A stretch of DNA of 64,000 nucleotides from Aquicoccus porphyridii (GCF_008369105.1 NZ_VINQ01000001.1:1-64000); one strand, 5' to 3'. Shown: positions 23,087 to 34,322, counted from the stretch's first letter. A program made the numbers and translations. Notes: a model not told the origin generated them from the letters alone.

Positions 23087-25495
23087 ATGCAAGAGCCACT
23101 CAACACATCCTATCCCGTGCTGCCGCTGCGCGACATCGTGGTGTTCCCGCACATGATCGTGCCGCTTTTCGTCGGACGCGAAAAATCGGTGCGCGCGCTG
23201 GAAGAGGTGATGGCCGATGACAAGCAGATCCTGCTGTCGAGCCAGATCGACCCGGGCGTGGACGAACCCACCGCCGAGGGCATTTACAAGGCGGGCGTGG
23301 TCGCCAACGTGCTGCAGCTTCTCAAGCTGCCCGATGGCACGGTCAAGGTGCTTGTCGAGGGGCAGGCGCGGGTGCGGATCGTCGAATATCTCGATAACGA
23401 GGATTTCTTCGAAGCGCGGGCCGAATACCTGACCGAGATGCCGGGCGACACGGCGACCCTGGCGGCGTTGCAGCGGACCGTTTCGAACGAGTTCGAGCGC
23501 TATGCCAAGATCCGCAAGAACATCCCCGAAGAGGCGCTTTCCGCCGTCAGCGAGGCGGGCGAAGCGGCCAAGCTGGCCGACCTGGTGGCGGGTCATCTCG
23601 GCATCGAGGTGGGCCAGAAACAGGAGCTTCTGGAGACGCTGTCGGTGAGCGAGCGGCTTGAGAAGGTTTATGGCCTGATGCAGGGCGAGATGAGCGTGTT
23701 GCAGGTCGAGAAGAAGATCAAGACGCGCGTCAAGAGCCAGATGGAGAAGACCCAGCGCGAGTATTACCTGAATGAGCAGATGAAGGCCATTCAGAAGGAG
23801 TTGGGCGATGGCGAGGAGGGCGCGAACGAGATCGCGGAACTCGAAGAGAAGATCGCCGAGACCAAGCTCTCGAAGGAGGCCCGGGAAAAGGCCGAGGCCG
23901 AGTTGAAGAAGCTCAAGAACATGAGCCCGATGAGCGCCGAGGCGACCGTGGTGCGCAATTACCTCGACTGGATGCTGGCCATCCCGTGGGGGGTGAAGAG
24001 CCGGGTGAAGAAAGACCTGCACAAGGCGCAGGATATTCTCGATGCCGATCACTACGGGCTTGAGAAGGTCAAGGAACGGATCGTCGAGTATCTCGCGGTG
24101 CAGCAGCGCTCGAAGAAACTCAAGGGGCCGATCATGTGCCTCGTGGGTCCGCCGGGCGTGGGCAAGACCAGTCTTGGCAAGTCGGTGGCGCGCGCCACCG
24201 GGCGCGAGTTCATCCGCATTTCGCTTGGCGGGGTGCGTGATGAGAGCGAGATTCGCGGCCACCGCCGGACCTATATCGGCTCGATGCCGGGCAAGATCAT
24301 CCAGGCGCTGAAGAAGGCCAAGACGACCAACCCGCTCATCCTGCTCGACGAGATCGACAAGATGGGGCAGGATTTCCGGGGCGACCCGGCGTCGGCCATG
24401 CTCGAAGTGCTCGATCCGGAACAGAACGGCACGTTCATCGACCATTACATGGAGGTCGAATACGACCTTTCGAACGTGATGTTCCTGACCACGGCCAACA
24501 GCTATAACATGCCGGGGCCGCTTCTCGACCGGATGGAGATCATCCCGCTGGCGGGGTATACCGAGGACGAAAAGCGCGAGATCGCCAAGCAGCACCTGCT
24601 CGACAAGCAGCTCAAGAACCACGGTCTGAAGAAGGGCGAGTTGGAGATCGAGGATTCGGCGCTGACCGCGATCATCCGGCATTACACCCGCGAGGCGGGC
24701 GTGCGGAACATGGAGCGCGAGATCGCCAAGATCGCCCGCAAGGCGGTGACCATGATCGTCAAGAAAGAGGCGGAAAAGATCGTCGTGAACGGCGAGAACA
24801 TCGCCGATTTCCTCGGCGTGAAGAAGTTCCGCTATGGTCTGGCCGAAGACAGCGACCAGGTCGGTGTCGTGACCGGGCTGGCCTATACATCCGTGGGCGG
24901 GGAGCTTTTGAACATCGAGGCGCTGCGCCTGCCCGGCAAGGGGCGGATGAAGACCACCGGCAAGCTGGGCGACGTGATGAAGGAGTCGATCGACGCGGCC
25001 TCATCCTATGTGCGCTCGATCGCGCCGCAGATCGGGATCAAGCCGCCGCGCTTTGACACGTTCGACATTCACGTCCACGTCCCCGAGGGCGCCACGCCCA
25101 AGGACGGGCCGAGCGCGGGCCTGGCGATGGTCACGTCCATCGTGTCGGTTCTGACCGGCATCCCGGTGCGCAAGGATATCGCCATGACCGGCGAGGTCAC
25201 CTTGCGCGGCAATGCGCTCGGGATCGGCGGGTTGAAGGAGAAACTGCTGGCCGCGTTGCGCGGGGGCATCAAGACGGTTCTGATCCCCGAAGAGAACGAG
25301 AAGGACCTGACCGAGATCCCCGACAACGTGAAAGAGGGGCTCAAGATCATCCCGGTGAGCCATGTCAGCGAGGTTCTGAAACTCGCGCTGCTGCGCGACC
25401 CCGAGCCGGTGGACTGGGACGAAGAGGCCGAAGAGGCCGCCGCCGCCGCGCGGCTGGCCGAGAACAAGGGCGGGGCCGGCGCCACGGCGCATTAA
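23087..25495 (+). CDS. lon: ATP-dependent endopeptidase La (Lon protease)
   Basis: The 802-residue protein has the Lon N-terminal substrate-binding domain (YPVLPLRDIVVFPHMIVPLFVGREKS), a coiled-coil middle, the AAA+ module with Walker A GPPGVGKTS and Walker B LILLDEIDK, and the C-terminal protease domain with catalytic Ser in PKDGPSAGLAM and Lys about 40 residues later (GGLKEKLLAA). It degrades misfolded and regulatory proteins in the cytosol. Size and order are normal. The C-terminus ends in an Ala/Glu tail. Likely heat-inducible (see candidate promoter). Confidence 0.98.
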   Translation: MQEPLNTSYPVLPLRDIVVFPHMIVPLFVGREKSVRALEEVMADDKQILLSSQIDPGVDEPTAEGIYKAGVVANVLQLLKLPDGTVKVLVEGQARVRIVEYLDNEDFFEARAEYLTEMPGDTATLAALQRTVSNEFERYAKIRKNIPEEALSAVSEAGEAAKLADLVAGHLGIEVGQKQELLETLSVSERLEKVYGLMQGEMSVLQVEKKIKTRVKSQMEKTQREYYLNEQMKAIQKELGDGEEGANEIAELEEKIAETKLSKEAREKAEAELKKLKNMSPMSAEATVVRNYLDWMLAIPWGVKSRVKKDLHKAQDILDADHYGLEKVKERIVEYLAVQQRSKKLKGPIMCLVGPPGVGKTSLGKSVARATGREFIRISLGGVRDESEIRGHRRTYIGSMPGKIIQALKKAKTTNPLILLDEIDKMGQDFRGDPASAMLEVLDPEQNGTFIDHYMEVEYDLSNVMFLTTANSYNMPGPLLDRMEIIPLAGYTEDEKREIAKQHLLDKQLKNHGLKKGELEIEDSALTAIIRHYTREAGVRNMEREIAKIARKAVTMIVKKEAEKIVVNGENIADFLGVKKFRYGLAEDSDQVGVVTGLAYTSVGGELLNIEALRLPGKGRMKTTGKLGDVMKESIDAASSYVRSIAPQIGIKPPRFDTFDIHVHVPEGATPKDGPSAGLAMVTSIVSVLTGIPVRKDIAMTGEVTLRGNALGIGGLKEKLLAALRGGIKTVLIPEENEKDLTEIPDNVKEGLKIIPVSHVSEVLKLALLRDPEPVDWDEEAEEAAAAARLAENKGGAGATAH

Positions 25496-25529
25496 GCCCC
25501 ACGCCCCGGCCTTCGGGTCGATGAAACTG

Positions 25530-25568
25530 CAGGCCGCTCCGGGCAACCGGGGCGGCCTGTTGCGTTGG
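25530..25568 (+). terminator. Terminator after lon
   Basis: CAGGCCGCTCCGG (25530-25542) pairs with CCGGGGCGGCCTG (25547-25559) around a GCAA loop, giving a 13-bp stem with one G-T. TTGCGTTG follows. The T-tract is weak but the stem is very stable and the site lies 35 bases after the lon stop. Confidence 0.7.
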
Positions 25569-25630
25569 GCCGGGTGTGTAACGTGGGACAGTTGAGGGGC
25601 CGTTTGCGTGATGCGACCCGCGAGGAATGG

Positions 25631-26149
25631 TCAGCCGTGCGTGGCCGCAACCTTGGCCTTGTCCGCGACATGATCGGCAAGCTTGCCCAGCGTCTGCGCC
25701 CCGAACTCGACCGCGCCAAACCCGATGACCGTCGCGCGACGTTCTGGCGTCGGGTGCATCTGGCGCAAGGTGACAACGGTTTTTCCGTTATCCTGCTCAT
25801 CGAAAGTGACCAGAAGCCGAAAACGGTCAGGATCATTGTCGACGTCTTGGCCGTGATCGAGTTCGATCAGGTGTGGCGCCTCGACTCGCAGAAAATCCAT
25901 GCGATTGGAGAACCGCGTCCCGTCAGGGGCAACCATGTCGAACCGCCACACGCCGCCCGCGCGGATGTCGGCCTCATACGACTCGATAAGGAAGCCATCC
26001 GGTCCGAACCATTGCACGATTTGTGCCGGATCAGTCCATGCTTCAAAGGCAGTTTCGCAGTCAGCGTCAACGACCCTTGCGATGACGATTTCCCTGTCCA
26101 ATGGCCAGGATGCCCATTCCGAGACGGTATTCGTGGTTTGGTCAGTCAT
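25631..26149 (-). CDS. SRPBCC-domain (AHSA1-type) protein
   Basis: The 172-residue protein is a START-like/AHSA1 domain: REIVIARVVDADCETAFEAWTDPAQIVQWFGP, a GGVWRFDMVAPDGTRF strand pair, and a final amphipathic helix. Members form hydrophobic cups of generally unknown ligand. The ATG at 26147-26149 overlaps the end of the upstream ArsR gene by eight bases, an arrangement repeated in many bacteria and implying translational coupling and shared function. Confidence 0.88.
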   Translation of the reverse strand: MTDQTTNTVSEWASWPLDREIVIARVVDADCETAFEAWTDPAQIVQWFGPDGFLIESYEADIRAGGVWRFDMVAPDGTRFSNRMDFLRVEAPHLIELDHGQDVDNDPDRFRLLVTFDEQDNGKTVVTLRQMHPTPERRATVIGFGAVEFGAQTLGKLADHVADKAKVAATHG

Positions 26150-26486
26150 TCGATTTCTCCTTCTTTGCATTTTGAAGGTGGGCTTCAAAGCGATCCAGGC
26201 GGCTTTCCCATTGTTTCCGATGGGCGGCCATCCAGTCTTCGGCATCTTTCAAAGCCGCCGGATTCAACGAACAGACACGGCTCCGCCCTTCGCGCCGCGA
26301 CACGATAAGGCCGGCGTTTTCCAGAACGCCGAGATGCTGCGTAAAGGATGGCAGCGCCATGTCGAAGGGCTTCGCCAGTTGGGAGACGGTCGCAGACCCT
26401 TCACTGAGTGCCTGAACGACTGCGCGTCGCGTTGGATCGGAAAGCGCGATGAAGGTCTGTTCGATGGGGTGTTGTTGGTTAGGCAT
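26142..26486 (-). CDS. ArsR-family transcriptional regulator
   Basis: This 114-residue winged-helix protein has the ArsR core (FIALSDPTRRAVVQALSEGSATVSQLAKPFDMALPSFTQHL, in line with helix-turn-helix order) and lacks the CxC metal site of ArsR/SmtB sensors. It belongs to the metal-free subgroup usually cotranscribed with an AHSA1-type gene, as it is here. It probably represses its own operon; the ligand is unknown. Confidence 0.9.
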   Translation of the reverse strand: MPNQQHPIEQTFIALSDPTRRAVVQALSEGSATVSQLAKPFDMALPSFTQHLGVLENAGLIVSRREGRSRVCSLNPAALKDAEDWMAAHRKQWESRLDRFEAHLQNAKKEKSND

Positions 26487-26763
26487 GGGCCTAAGCGTAA
26501 GGTTGGATAATAGTTAGGTCAACACCTAAATACCATCTGGATGGACCGGATCAGCCGACACTCATGCGATGCGCGGCGTCTGGCAAAGTGGTCTCCGGGC
26601 CGTCATTCGACTGTTTTCTTCCGGTCTGTGGCGCGTTTTGCGCGGCATTTTGTGGCCATCGAGGTTTGAAACTGGATTTTAAGGGCGTTTGCGGATAGCG
26701 TGGCGATCATAACAACGAGCAATCAGGCAATACTGAACAATACTGAAAGCGAGGCGGCACAAG

Positions 26764-27237
26764 ATGGCCAAGAGCACGACGACATCCGCGAAAGCCGGGA
26801 CCACGGGCACGCCGAAAACGGCCAAGACCAGCCCCGGAACCACCGCGAAACCGGAAAAGACCATGCGCGCGGCGACGCCTGATCCGGTAGTGGTCGAGGA
26901 AAGCCGCCCCGAAATGGCCGCACCGGCCATGCGCAAGAAAGAGCTGGTCGACGCGGTGGTGAGCCGGTCGGGCGTGAAGCCGCGCTATGTCAAGCCCGCG
27001 GTCGACGCGCTTCTGGCCGAGATCGGCGCGGCGATTGCCGAGGGGCGCGACCTCAACCTGCCCGGGCTGGGCAAGGTCAAGGTGCAGCGCCACAAGAAGC
27101 TTGCCAATGGCGATGTCTACGTGACCCGCATCCGCCAACCCAAGGCGAGGCCCGCCGGTCCGACGGGGCCGGATGCAGGGGCGGAGACGGGAGCCGGGAA
27201 AGACCCCAAAGACCCTCTTGCAGAGGCCGCCGAGTGA
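26764..27237 (+). CDS. HU-family DNA-binding protein with an N-terminal Lys/Thr/Ala-rich tail
   Basis: Residues about 57-130 of 157 form an HU/IHF-like core: MRKKELVDAVVSRSGVKPRYVKPAVDALLAEIG and NLPGLGKVKVQRHKK. The first 56 residues are a low-complexity tail rich in Thr, Ala, Lys and Pro, like eukaryotic H1 tails, and the last 25 residues are Ala/Gly/Asp-rich. The usual beta-arm motif RNPxTGE is missing; the arm region is short (LANGDVYVTRIRQ). It therefore probably binds DNA differently from canonical HU. Standalone gene upstream of a tRNA. Confidence 0.85.
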   Translation: MAKSTTTSAKAGTTGTPKTAKTSPGTTAKPEKTMRAATPDPVVVEESRPEMAAPAMRKKELVDAVVSRSGVKPRYVKPAVDALLAEIGAAIAEGRDLNLPGLGKVKVQRHKKLANGDVYVTRIRQPKARPAGPTGPDAGAETGAGKDPKDPLAEAAE

Positions 27238-27256
27238 CGCTAAACACCCGTCCACC

Positions 27257-27331
27257 GGGTGATTAGCTCAGTGGTAGAGCGCTTCGTTCACATCGAAGAT
27301 GTCGGGAGTTCAAATCTCTCATCACCCACCA
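27257..27331 (+). tRNA. tRNA-Val (anticodon CAC)
   Basis: The cloverleaf is complete: acceptor GGGTGAT pairs with ATCACCC, and the anticodon stem CTTCG/CGAAG encloses loop TTCACAT, so the anticodon is CAC (valine GUG). The T-arm is GGGAG-TTCAAAT-CTCTC and CCA is encoded at 27329-27331. It lies 20 bases after the HU-like gene. Confidence 0.97.
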
Positions 27332-27339
27332 GAATTCCG

Positions 27340-27369
27340 GGGCGCGTCCATGGTTGACGCGCCCTTTTT
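27340..27369 (+). terminator. Terminator after tRNA-Val(CAC)
   Basis: GGGCGCGTC (27340-27348) pairs with GACGCGCCC (27356-27364) around a seven-base loop, followed directly by TTTTT. It ends the tRNA transcript just before the phosphatase gene. Confidence 0.88.
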
Positions 27370-27396
27370 CTTGGGGCCGTTCGCGGAGAGAATTGC

Positions 27397-27972
27397 ATGA
27401 GTGATACACCGCCGCTTTACCTGTTGCGCCATGGGCAGACGACGTGGAATGCCGCCGGGCGGGTGCAGGGGCAGCTCGAGTCGGAGCTGAGCGACATGGG
27501 GCGCGACCACGCAAGGCGGCAGGGCGAGATCCTGTCGCGGATCGACCTGCCAGAGGGGCTCGGCGTCTATTGCAGCCCGCAGAAACGCACCCGGCAGACG
27601 GCCGAACTGGCACTTGGCGGGCTGGGGCTTGTGCCGAGATTCGATGACCGGTTGAAAGAGATCCACCTCGGCGCGTGGGAGGGGCGGTATTACGCCGACC
27701 TGACCGAGCGTGACCCGGCGTTTTTCGAGGGGCGCAGCACCTTGATGCTGTGCCTTGAGGGGCCGGGTGAGACGCTGGAGGACATGCGGGCGCGGGTGGG
27801 TGCGTTCCTTGGCGATCTCGACGGTCCGGCGCTGGTGATAAGCCACGGTGTCGCGCTCACGGTGTTGCGCGGGCTGGTGCTGGGGCTCGATATCGAGGCG
27901 ATGGAGGGGCTGGGGGCCGAACAGGGCGTGATCTATGAACTGCGCGACGGGGCGCAGATCGTCCACCGCTGA
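27397..27972 (+). CDS. Histidine phosphatase family protein
   Basis: The 191-residue enzyme has the phosphoglycerate-mutase-like core: the phosphohistidine in YLLRHGQTTWN, CSPQKRTRQTAEL with the second Arg, and the late His in LVISHGVALT. Members dephosphorylate sugar phosphates, alpha-ribazole phosphate or proteins. No cobalamin genes are nearby, so CobC is not supported. The substrate is left open. Confidence 0.88.
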   Translation: MSDTPPLYLLRHGQTTWNAAGRVQGQLESELSDMGRDHARRQGEILSRIDLPEGLGVYCSPQKRTRQTAELALGGLGLVPRFDDRLKEIHLGAWEGRYYADLTERDPAFFEGRSTLMLCLEGPGETLEDMRARVGAFLGDLDGPALVISHGVALTVLRGLVLGLDIEAMEGLGAEQGVIYELRDGAQIVHR

Positions 27973-27988
27973 GCCTGCCCCCCCCCCG

Positions 27989-28453
27989 TCAGAGCCGCAT
28001 CAGGTAGGTCTGATGCCCGTCGCACACAAGCACCCCGTCCTGGTTGTGGATGGTGATCGCCAGGGTCATCGTGCCGGTGGTGCTGCGCTTTTCAAGCGCG
28101 GTGATGGTGAAGGCGGGATAGAGCGTGTCGCCGCAATAGACCGGGGCGAGAAACCGCGCCGATTGCTCGACGAAACCGATGAGCGCCTCGCCCATCTGGT
28201 GGGCCAGTGGCGCGGCCCCGATCGCGGCCTGTATGAGCGTCTGGTAGCCATGCGCCATGAGGTCGCGATGCCCCAGCCGTTGCAGGTAGGCGCGGTCGTA
28301 ATGGATCGGGTGGTTGTCGCCGCTGGCGGCCTGGAAGGCGGCAAAGACGCCTTCGGTCATGGTGCGCGAGGGGGCGCGGAACACCTCGCCAATCGCGAAA
28401 TCGTCGAAAGGGCGGGGCGGATGGGTCAGGTGGCGGGTCGGATCGAAGGTCAT
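27989..28453 (-). CDS. MaoC-like hotdog dehydratase
   Basis: From ATG 28451-28453 (MTFDPTRHL) the 154-residue protein has the MaoC/(R)-hydratase hotdog fold with DNHPIHYDRAY, in which Asp and His form the hydratase dyad, and LMAHGYQTLIQAAIG. The chain may hydrate short-chain enoyl-CoA and so could supply (R)-3-hydroxyacyl-CoA, but the distance from the PHA locus makes that speculative. It converges with the phosphatase gene. Confidence 0.85.
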   Translation of the reverse strand: MTFDPTRHLTHPPRPFDDFAIGEVFRAPSRTMTEGVFAAFQAASGDNHPIHYDRAYLQRLGHRDLMAHGYQTLIQAAIGAAPLAHQMGEALIGFVEQSARFLAPVYCGDTLYPAFTITALEKRSTTGTMTLAITIHNQDGVLVCDGHQTYLMRL

Positions 28454-28526
28454 TGACGTCTCGTCTGGGCTGGGGCGATCTAAAGGGCTTGCGCGGGCCA
28501 TGGCGGCGCGGTAGAGACCGCGCGCG

Positions 28527-28602
<76 letters not shown>

Positions 28603-28711
28603 GATACCAGACGGAAAATTCGGGATTTGCGAAGTGATCCGCGGTTCATTGAACCGGCGGTGGCAGGGGTGTGGCCGGCGCGCAAGGTTGCCGCGCCAGC
28701 CGGTTTCGCAG

Positions 28712-30300
<1,589 letters not shown>

Positions 30301-30353
30301 ATGTCCCCGGCACCGGTCGCAGTCGGCTTTACGTGATCCGCGCCGGGCGTCGT

Positions 30354-31721
30354 TCAGGCCAGCATCGCCAGCGGGTTTTCGAGCTGGTCGGTGATCACCT
30401 GCAACAGTTCGGCCCCGAGCGCGCCGTCGATGACCCGGTGATCGACCGAGAGCGTGACGCTCATCACCGTGGCGGTGGTCAACTCGCCATCCTTGCCGAC
30501 CACGGGTTTCTTCACCCCAGCGCCCACCGCGAGGATCGCGCCATGCGGCGGGTTGATCACCGCGTCGAAATTGTCGATGCCGAACATGCCGAGGTTGGAA
30601 ATGGCAAAGCTGCCGCCCTGGTATTCATGCGGCGCGAGCTTGCGGTCGCGGGCGCGGGTGGCGAGGTCTTTCATCTCGGCCGAAAGGGTGGAGAGCGATT
30701 TCTTCTCGGCGTCCTGAAGCACGGGGGTGAAGAGCCCGCCCTCGATCGCCACGGCGACGGCGACATCCGAGGGTTTGAGTTTCAGGATACGGTCGCCCGC
30801 CCAGACGGCATTGGCGTCGGGTATGGCCTGAAGCGCGTTGGCGCAGGCCTTGATGATGAAATCATTGACGCTGAGCTTCACGCCACGGCTTTCCAGCCCG
30901 GCGTTCATCTCGCTGCGCAACTTCAGCAGCGCATCGAGGCGGATGTCGCGGCGCAGGTAGAAATGCGGGATGGTCTGTTTCGCCTCGGTGAGCCGCGCGG
31001 CGATGGTGCGGCGCATCCCGTCGAGCTTCATTTCCTCGAACTCGCGGCCCTCGTACATCTTGAGCACGGTTTCCGTGGCCGGGCCGGTGGGCATGGCAGC
31101 GGCTTGGGCCGGGGCCTTGGCATCGGCGCGGGCCTCGGGCGCGGGCTTGTCGGATGGTTTGGCGGCCTCGACATCGGCCTTGACGATCCGGCCCTTGGGG
31201 CCCGAGCCCTTGATCTCGCGCAGATCGAGCCCCTTGTCGGCGGCGATGCGACGGGCGAGCGGCGAGGCGAAGATGCGCTTGCCGTCCTGTTGTGGGGCAG
31301 GGGGGGCGGATGTCGTCTTGCCCTCGTCCGCCTTGTCCTCTTTCGAGTCCTTCGCGGGCGCGTCCGTGCCGGGCTTTTCTTCGGCCTCTTTCTGGCCTGC
31401 CTCTTCCTTGTCGTCGTCTTTCTCGTCCTTGGCGGGCGCGGGCTTGCCGGCATCCGCCTCGATGTCGTCGGCACTTTCGCCCTCTTCCAGAATCACGGCG
31501 ATGGCGGTGTTGACCTTCACGCCTTCGGTGCCTTCCTCGATGAGGATCTTGCCGATCACGCCTTCATCGACGGCTTCGAATTCCATCGTCGCCTTGTCGG
31601 TCTCGATCTCGGCCAGAAGGTCACCGGCAGAGACGGTGTCGCCCTCCTTGACCAGCCATTTGGCAAGCGTGCCCTCTTCCATCGTGGGGCTGAGCGCGGG
31701 CATGAGAATCTCGGTGGGCAT
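30354..31721 (-). CDS. pdhC: Pyruvate dehydrogenase E2 (dihydrolipoamide acetyltransferase)
   Basis: The 455-residue E2 has one N-terminal lipoyl domain ([18 protein letters not shown]; lipoylated Lys in [11 protein letters not shown]). An acidic Asp/Glu/Lys/Pro linker and the peripheral-subunit-binding domain ([17 protein letters not shown]) follow. The catalytic acetyltransferase domain carries the catalytic His in DHRVIDGA. It transfers acetyl groups to CoA and forms the complex core. It is the third gene of pdhABC, 11 bases after pdhB. Confidence 0.97.
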   Translation of the reverse strand: MPTEILMPALSPTMEEGTLAKWLVKEGDTVSAGDLLAEIETDKATMEFEAVDEGVIGKILIEEGTEGVKVNTAIAVILEEGESADDIEADAGKPAPAKDEKDDDKEEAGQKEAEEKPGTDAPAKDSKEDKADEGKTTSAPPAPQQDGKRIFASPLARRIAADKGLDLREIKGSGPKGRIVKADVEAAKPSDKPAPEARADAKAPAQAAAMPTGPATETVLKMYEGREFEEMKLDGMRRTIAARLTEAKQTIPHFYLRRDIRLDALLKLRSEMNAGLESRGVKLSVNDFIIKACANALQAIPDANAVWAGDRILKLKPSDVAVAVAIEGGLFTPVLQDAEKKSLSTLSAEMKDLATRARDRKLAPHEYQGGSFAISNLGMFGIDNFDAVINPPHGAILAVGAGVKKPVVGKDGELTTATVMSVTLSVDHRVIDGALGAELLQVITDQLENPLAMLA

Positions 31722-31732
31722 CGCGTCTCTCC

Positions 31733-33163
31733 TTACCGGTAGGTCACTTGGCGGACGGCCTCGATCACTTCGTCGGTCGAGGTCAGGGCCAGTTTTTCGA
31801 GGTTCGCGGCATAGGGCATGGGCACGTCCTTGCCGGTGACGTTGAGCACGGGCGCGTCGAGGTAATCGAAGGCGTGGGTCATGATATAGGCCGAGAGGTG
31901 ATTGCCGATCGAGGCCACCGGCCAGGCCTCTTCGACGGTGACGCAGCGGTTGGTCTTCATCACCGATGCGATCACCGTGTCATAGTCGAGCGGGCGCAGG
32001 GTGCGCAGGTCGATCACCTCGGCCTCGATCCCGTCTTCGGCAAGCTTTTCAGCGGCTTCCAGCGCATAGCTCATGCCGATGCCGAAGCTCACGATGGTCA
32101 CGTCCGCCCCGGTCCGCCAGATCCGGGCCTTGCCGAACGGCACGGTGAAATCCTCCATCACCGGCACGTCAAAGCTGCGGCCATAGAGGATCTCGTTCTC
32201 GAGGAACACGACCGGGTTCGGATCGCGGATCGCGGTTTTCATCAGGCCCTTATAGTCGGAGGCGGAATAGGGCATCACGACGCGCAGGCCGGGGATCTGG
32301 GCATACCATGCCGCGTAATCCTGGCTGTGCTGGGCGGCGACGCGGGCGGCGGCGCCGTTGGGGCCGCGAAAGACGATGGGCGCGCCCATCTGCCCGCCCG
32401 ACATGTAAAGCGTCTTGGCGGCCGAGTTGATGATCTGGTCGATCGCCTGCATCGCGAAGTTCCAGGTCATGAATTCGACGATCGGGCGCAAGCCGCCAAA
32501 GGCCGCGCCGACGCCGACACCGGCAAAGCCGTGTTCGGTGATCGGTGTGTCGATCACGCGCTTGGCGCCGAATTCGTCGAGCAACCCTTGGGAAATCTTG
32601 TAGGCGCCCTGGTATTCGGCCACTTCCTCGCCCATCAGGAACACGCTGTCGTCGCGGCGCATTTCCTCGGCCATGGCGTCGCGCAGCGCCTCGCGCACGG
32701 TCTGCTGGCGGATCTCGGTGTCTTCGGGCCAGTCGGGTTCGGGTGCGGCGGCGGCTTTCGGATCGGGTCCGTCCGGGGCGGCGGCGCGGGCGGCTTTCAC
32801 CTCCTGCTCGTCGGGGGCAGGGGTGGTTTCCTCCTCGTCCCCGTCCTCGCTCTTTTCGTCCTTTTCCTCATCATCGCTGGTCGCGGCCTCGGGTTTGCCC
32901 GCATCCTCGGGCACGTCTTCGCCCTCTTCGACCAGCACCGCGATGGCGGTGTTGACCTTCACGCCCTCGGTGCCTTCCTCGATGAGGATCTTGCCGATGA
33001 TGCCTTCATCGACCGCTTCGAATTCCATCGTGGCCTTGTCGGTCTCGATCTCGGCCATGATGTCGCCGGATTTGACCGTGTCGCCCTCTTTCACCAGCCA
33101 CTTGGCGAGCGTGCCTTCCTCCATGGTCGGGCTGAGGGCGGGCATGAGAATTTCGGTTGCCAT
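31733..33163 (-). CDS. pdhB: Pyruvate dehydrogenase E1 beta subunit with N-terminal lipoyl domain
   Basis: The 476-residue protein starts with a complete lipoyl domain (about residues 1-80; Lys in [15 protein letters not shown]), then a 70-residue acidic linker, then the E1-beta transketolase-like domain ([38 protein letters not shown] split over the TPP-proximal Glu) and transketolase C domain ([13 protein letters not shown]). An extra lipoyl domain on E1-beta is known in alphaproteobacteria. Its DNA is nearly identical to that of the pdhC lipoyl domain. With PdhA it decarboxylates pyruvate. Confidence 0.97.
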   Translation of the reverse strand: MATEILMPALSPTMEEGTLAKWLVKEGDTVKSGDIMAEIETDKATMEFEAVDEGIIGKILIEEGTEGVKVNTAIAVLVEEGEDVPEDAGKPEAATSDDEEKDEKSEDGDEEETTPAPDEQEVKAARAAAPDGPDPKAAAAPEPDWPEDTEIRQQTVREALRDAMAEEMRRDDSVFLMGEEVAEYQGAYKISQGLLDEFGAKRVIDTPITEHGFAGVGVGAAFGGLRPIVEFMTWNFAMQAIDQIINSAAKTLYMSGGQMGAPIVFRGPNGAAARVAAQHSQDYAAWYAQIPGLRVVMPYSASDYKGLMKTAIRDPNPVVFLENEILYGRSFDVPVMEDFTVPFGKARIWRTGADVTIVSFGIGMSYALEAAEKLAEDGIEAEVIDLRTLRPLDYDTVIASVMKTNRCVTVEEAWPVASIGNHLSAYIMTHAFDYLDAPVLNVTGKDVPMPYAANLEKLALTSTDEVIEAVRQVTYR

Positions 33164-33190
33164 TGTCGTGTTCTCCTTGGTCCCGGTCGC

Positions 33191-34201
33191 TCAGGCTTTC
33201 TGCGGCGTCTCGGTGGCGTAGATGTCGGTCCAGAGCTCTTCGATGGCGGGCTCGGGGCTTTCGCGGGCGAAATCGGCGGCGGCGTTGATGATCTCCTTGG
33301 TCTCCTTGTCGATCGCCTTGAGATCCTCCTCGCTCGCATGCTTGCCCGAGAGCAGAAGCTCGCGCACATGTTCGATGGCGTCGGATTTCTCGCGCACCTT
33401 CTGAACCTCTTCACGGGTGCGGTATTTCGCGGGGTCGCTCATCGAATGGCCGCGATAGCGATAGGTCATCACCTCGAGGATATAGGGCCCCTTGCCGGCG
33501 CGGGCATGCTCCACCGCCTTGCGCCCCGCGTCGCGCACGGCGAGCACGTCCATGCCGTCCACCGTCTCGCCGGGGATGCCGAAGGCCTCGCCGCGGGTGT
33601 GGATGTCCTTGGACGAGGTCGAGCGGGTCTGCGATGTGCCCATGGCATACTTGTTGTTCTCGATCACGAAGACCACCGGCAGATCCCACAGCGCGGCCAT
33701 GTTGAAGGTCTCGTAGACCTGGCCCTGGTTGGCGGCGCCGTCACCGAAATAGGTGAAACAGACGTAATCGTTCTCGCGATACTTGTTGGCAAAGGCCAGC
33801 CCCGCACCCAGCGGCACGTTGGCGCCGACGATGCCATGGCCGCCATAGAATTCCTTTTCCTTGGAAAACATGTGCATCGAGCCGCCCTTGCCCTTGGAAT
33901 AGCCGCCCTCGCGCCCGGTCAACTCGGCCATGACGCCCTTGGGGTCCATGCCGCAGGCGAGCATGTGACCGTGATCGCGATAGGTGGTGATGCGCTGATC
34001 GCCCTCTTTCGCGGCGGCCTCGAGCCCGACAACCACGGCCTCCTGCCCGATATAGAGATGGCAGAACCCGCCGATCAGGCCCATGCCGTAAAGCTGCCCG
34101 GCCTTTTCCTCGAATCGCCGGATGAGCAGCATGTCGCGGTAAAAGCCCTTGAGCTCGTCGGCGGAAACGTTCGGTTTCTTCGTCGTTCTTTTCGCGGCCA
34201 T
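33191..34201 (-). CDS. pdhA: Pyruvate dehydrogenase E1 alpha subunit
   Basis: The 336-residue TPP-binding subunit has GFCHLYIGQEAVVVGLEAA, YRDHGHMLACG, the TPP/Mg motif GDGAANQGQVYETFN..ENNKYAMGTS, and the phosphorylation-loop-like MTYRYRGHSMSDPAKYRT. The N-terminus is a short basic leader (AAKRTTKKPN). It is the first gene of the pdhABC operon and starts 27 bases from a perfect dyad (34228-34247). Confidence 0.97.
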   Translation of the reverse strand: MAAKRTTKKPNVSADELKGFYRDMLLIRRFEEKAGQLYGMGLIGGFCHLYIGQEAVVVGLEAAAKEGDQRITTYRDHGHMLACGMDPKGVMAELTGREGGYSKGKGGSMHMFSKEKEFYGGHGIVGANVPLGAGLAFANKYRENDYVCFTYFGDGAANQGQVYETFNMAALWDLPVVFVIENNKYAMGTSQTRSTSSKDIHTRGEAFGIPGETVDGMDVLAVRDAGRKAVEHARAGKGPYILEVMTYRYRGHSMSDPAKYRTREEVQKVREKSDAIEHVRELLLSGKHASEEDLKAIDKETKEIINAAADFARESPEPAIEELWTDIYATETPQKA

Positions 34202-34227
34202 GGGGTGGCGCCTCCTTCCGCGGTAAA

Positions 34228-34247
34228 GTAGTTTAGCTTTAAACTAC
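34228..34247. promoter_or_regulatory. Perfect dyad upstream of pdhA, candidate operator
   Basis: GTAGTTTA-GCTT-TAAACTAC is a perfect 8-bp inverted repeat, strikingly AT-rich for this genome, and sits between the pdhA start (34201) and the Na/Pi transporter stop. Its form suits a dimeric GntR- or MarR-type repressor. The cognate regulator is not in the window. Confidence 0.6.
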
Positions 34248-34322
34248 CCTCTACCGCATTCCGGCCCGTCATGCGAGAGGAAATTGCCGTCGCGCCGGGC
34301 CGGATGGCGCGCCTGCGGGCTC

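Noticed and set aside
22190-24682. Minus-strand frame of 830 codons starting inside lon
   Set aside because: Only the last 217 residues (the hydrolase) are a real gene. The rest is antisense to lon.
31748-34231. Plus-strand frame of 827 codons across the pdh genes
   Set aside because: It is fully antisense to pdhB and pdhA, with high His/Asp/Gly content and no family resemblance.
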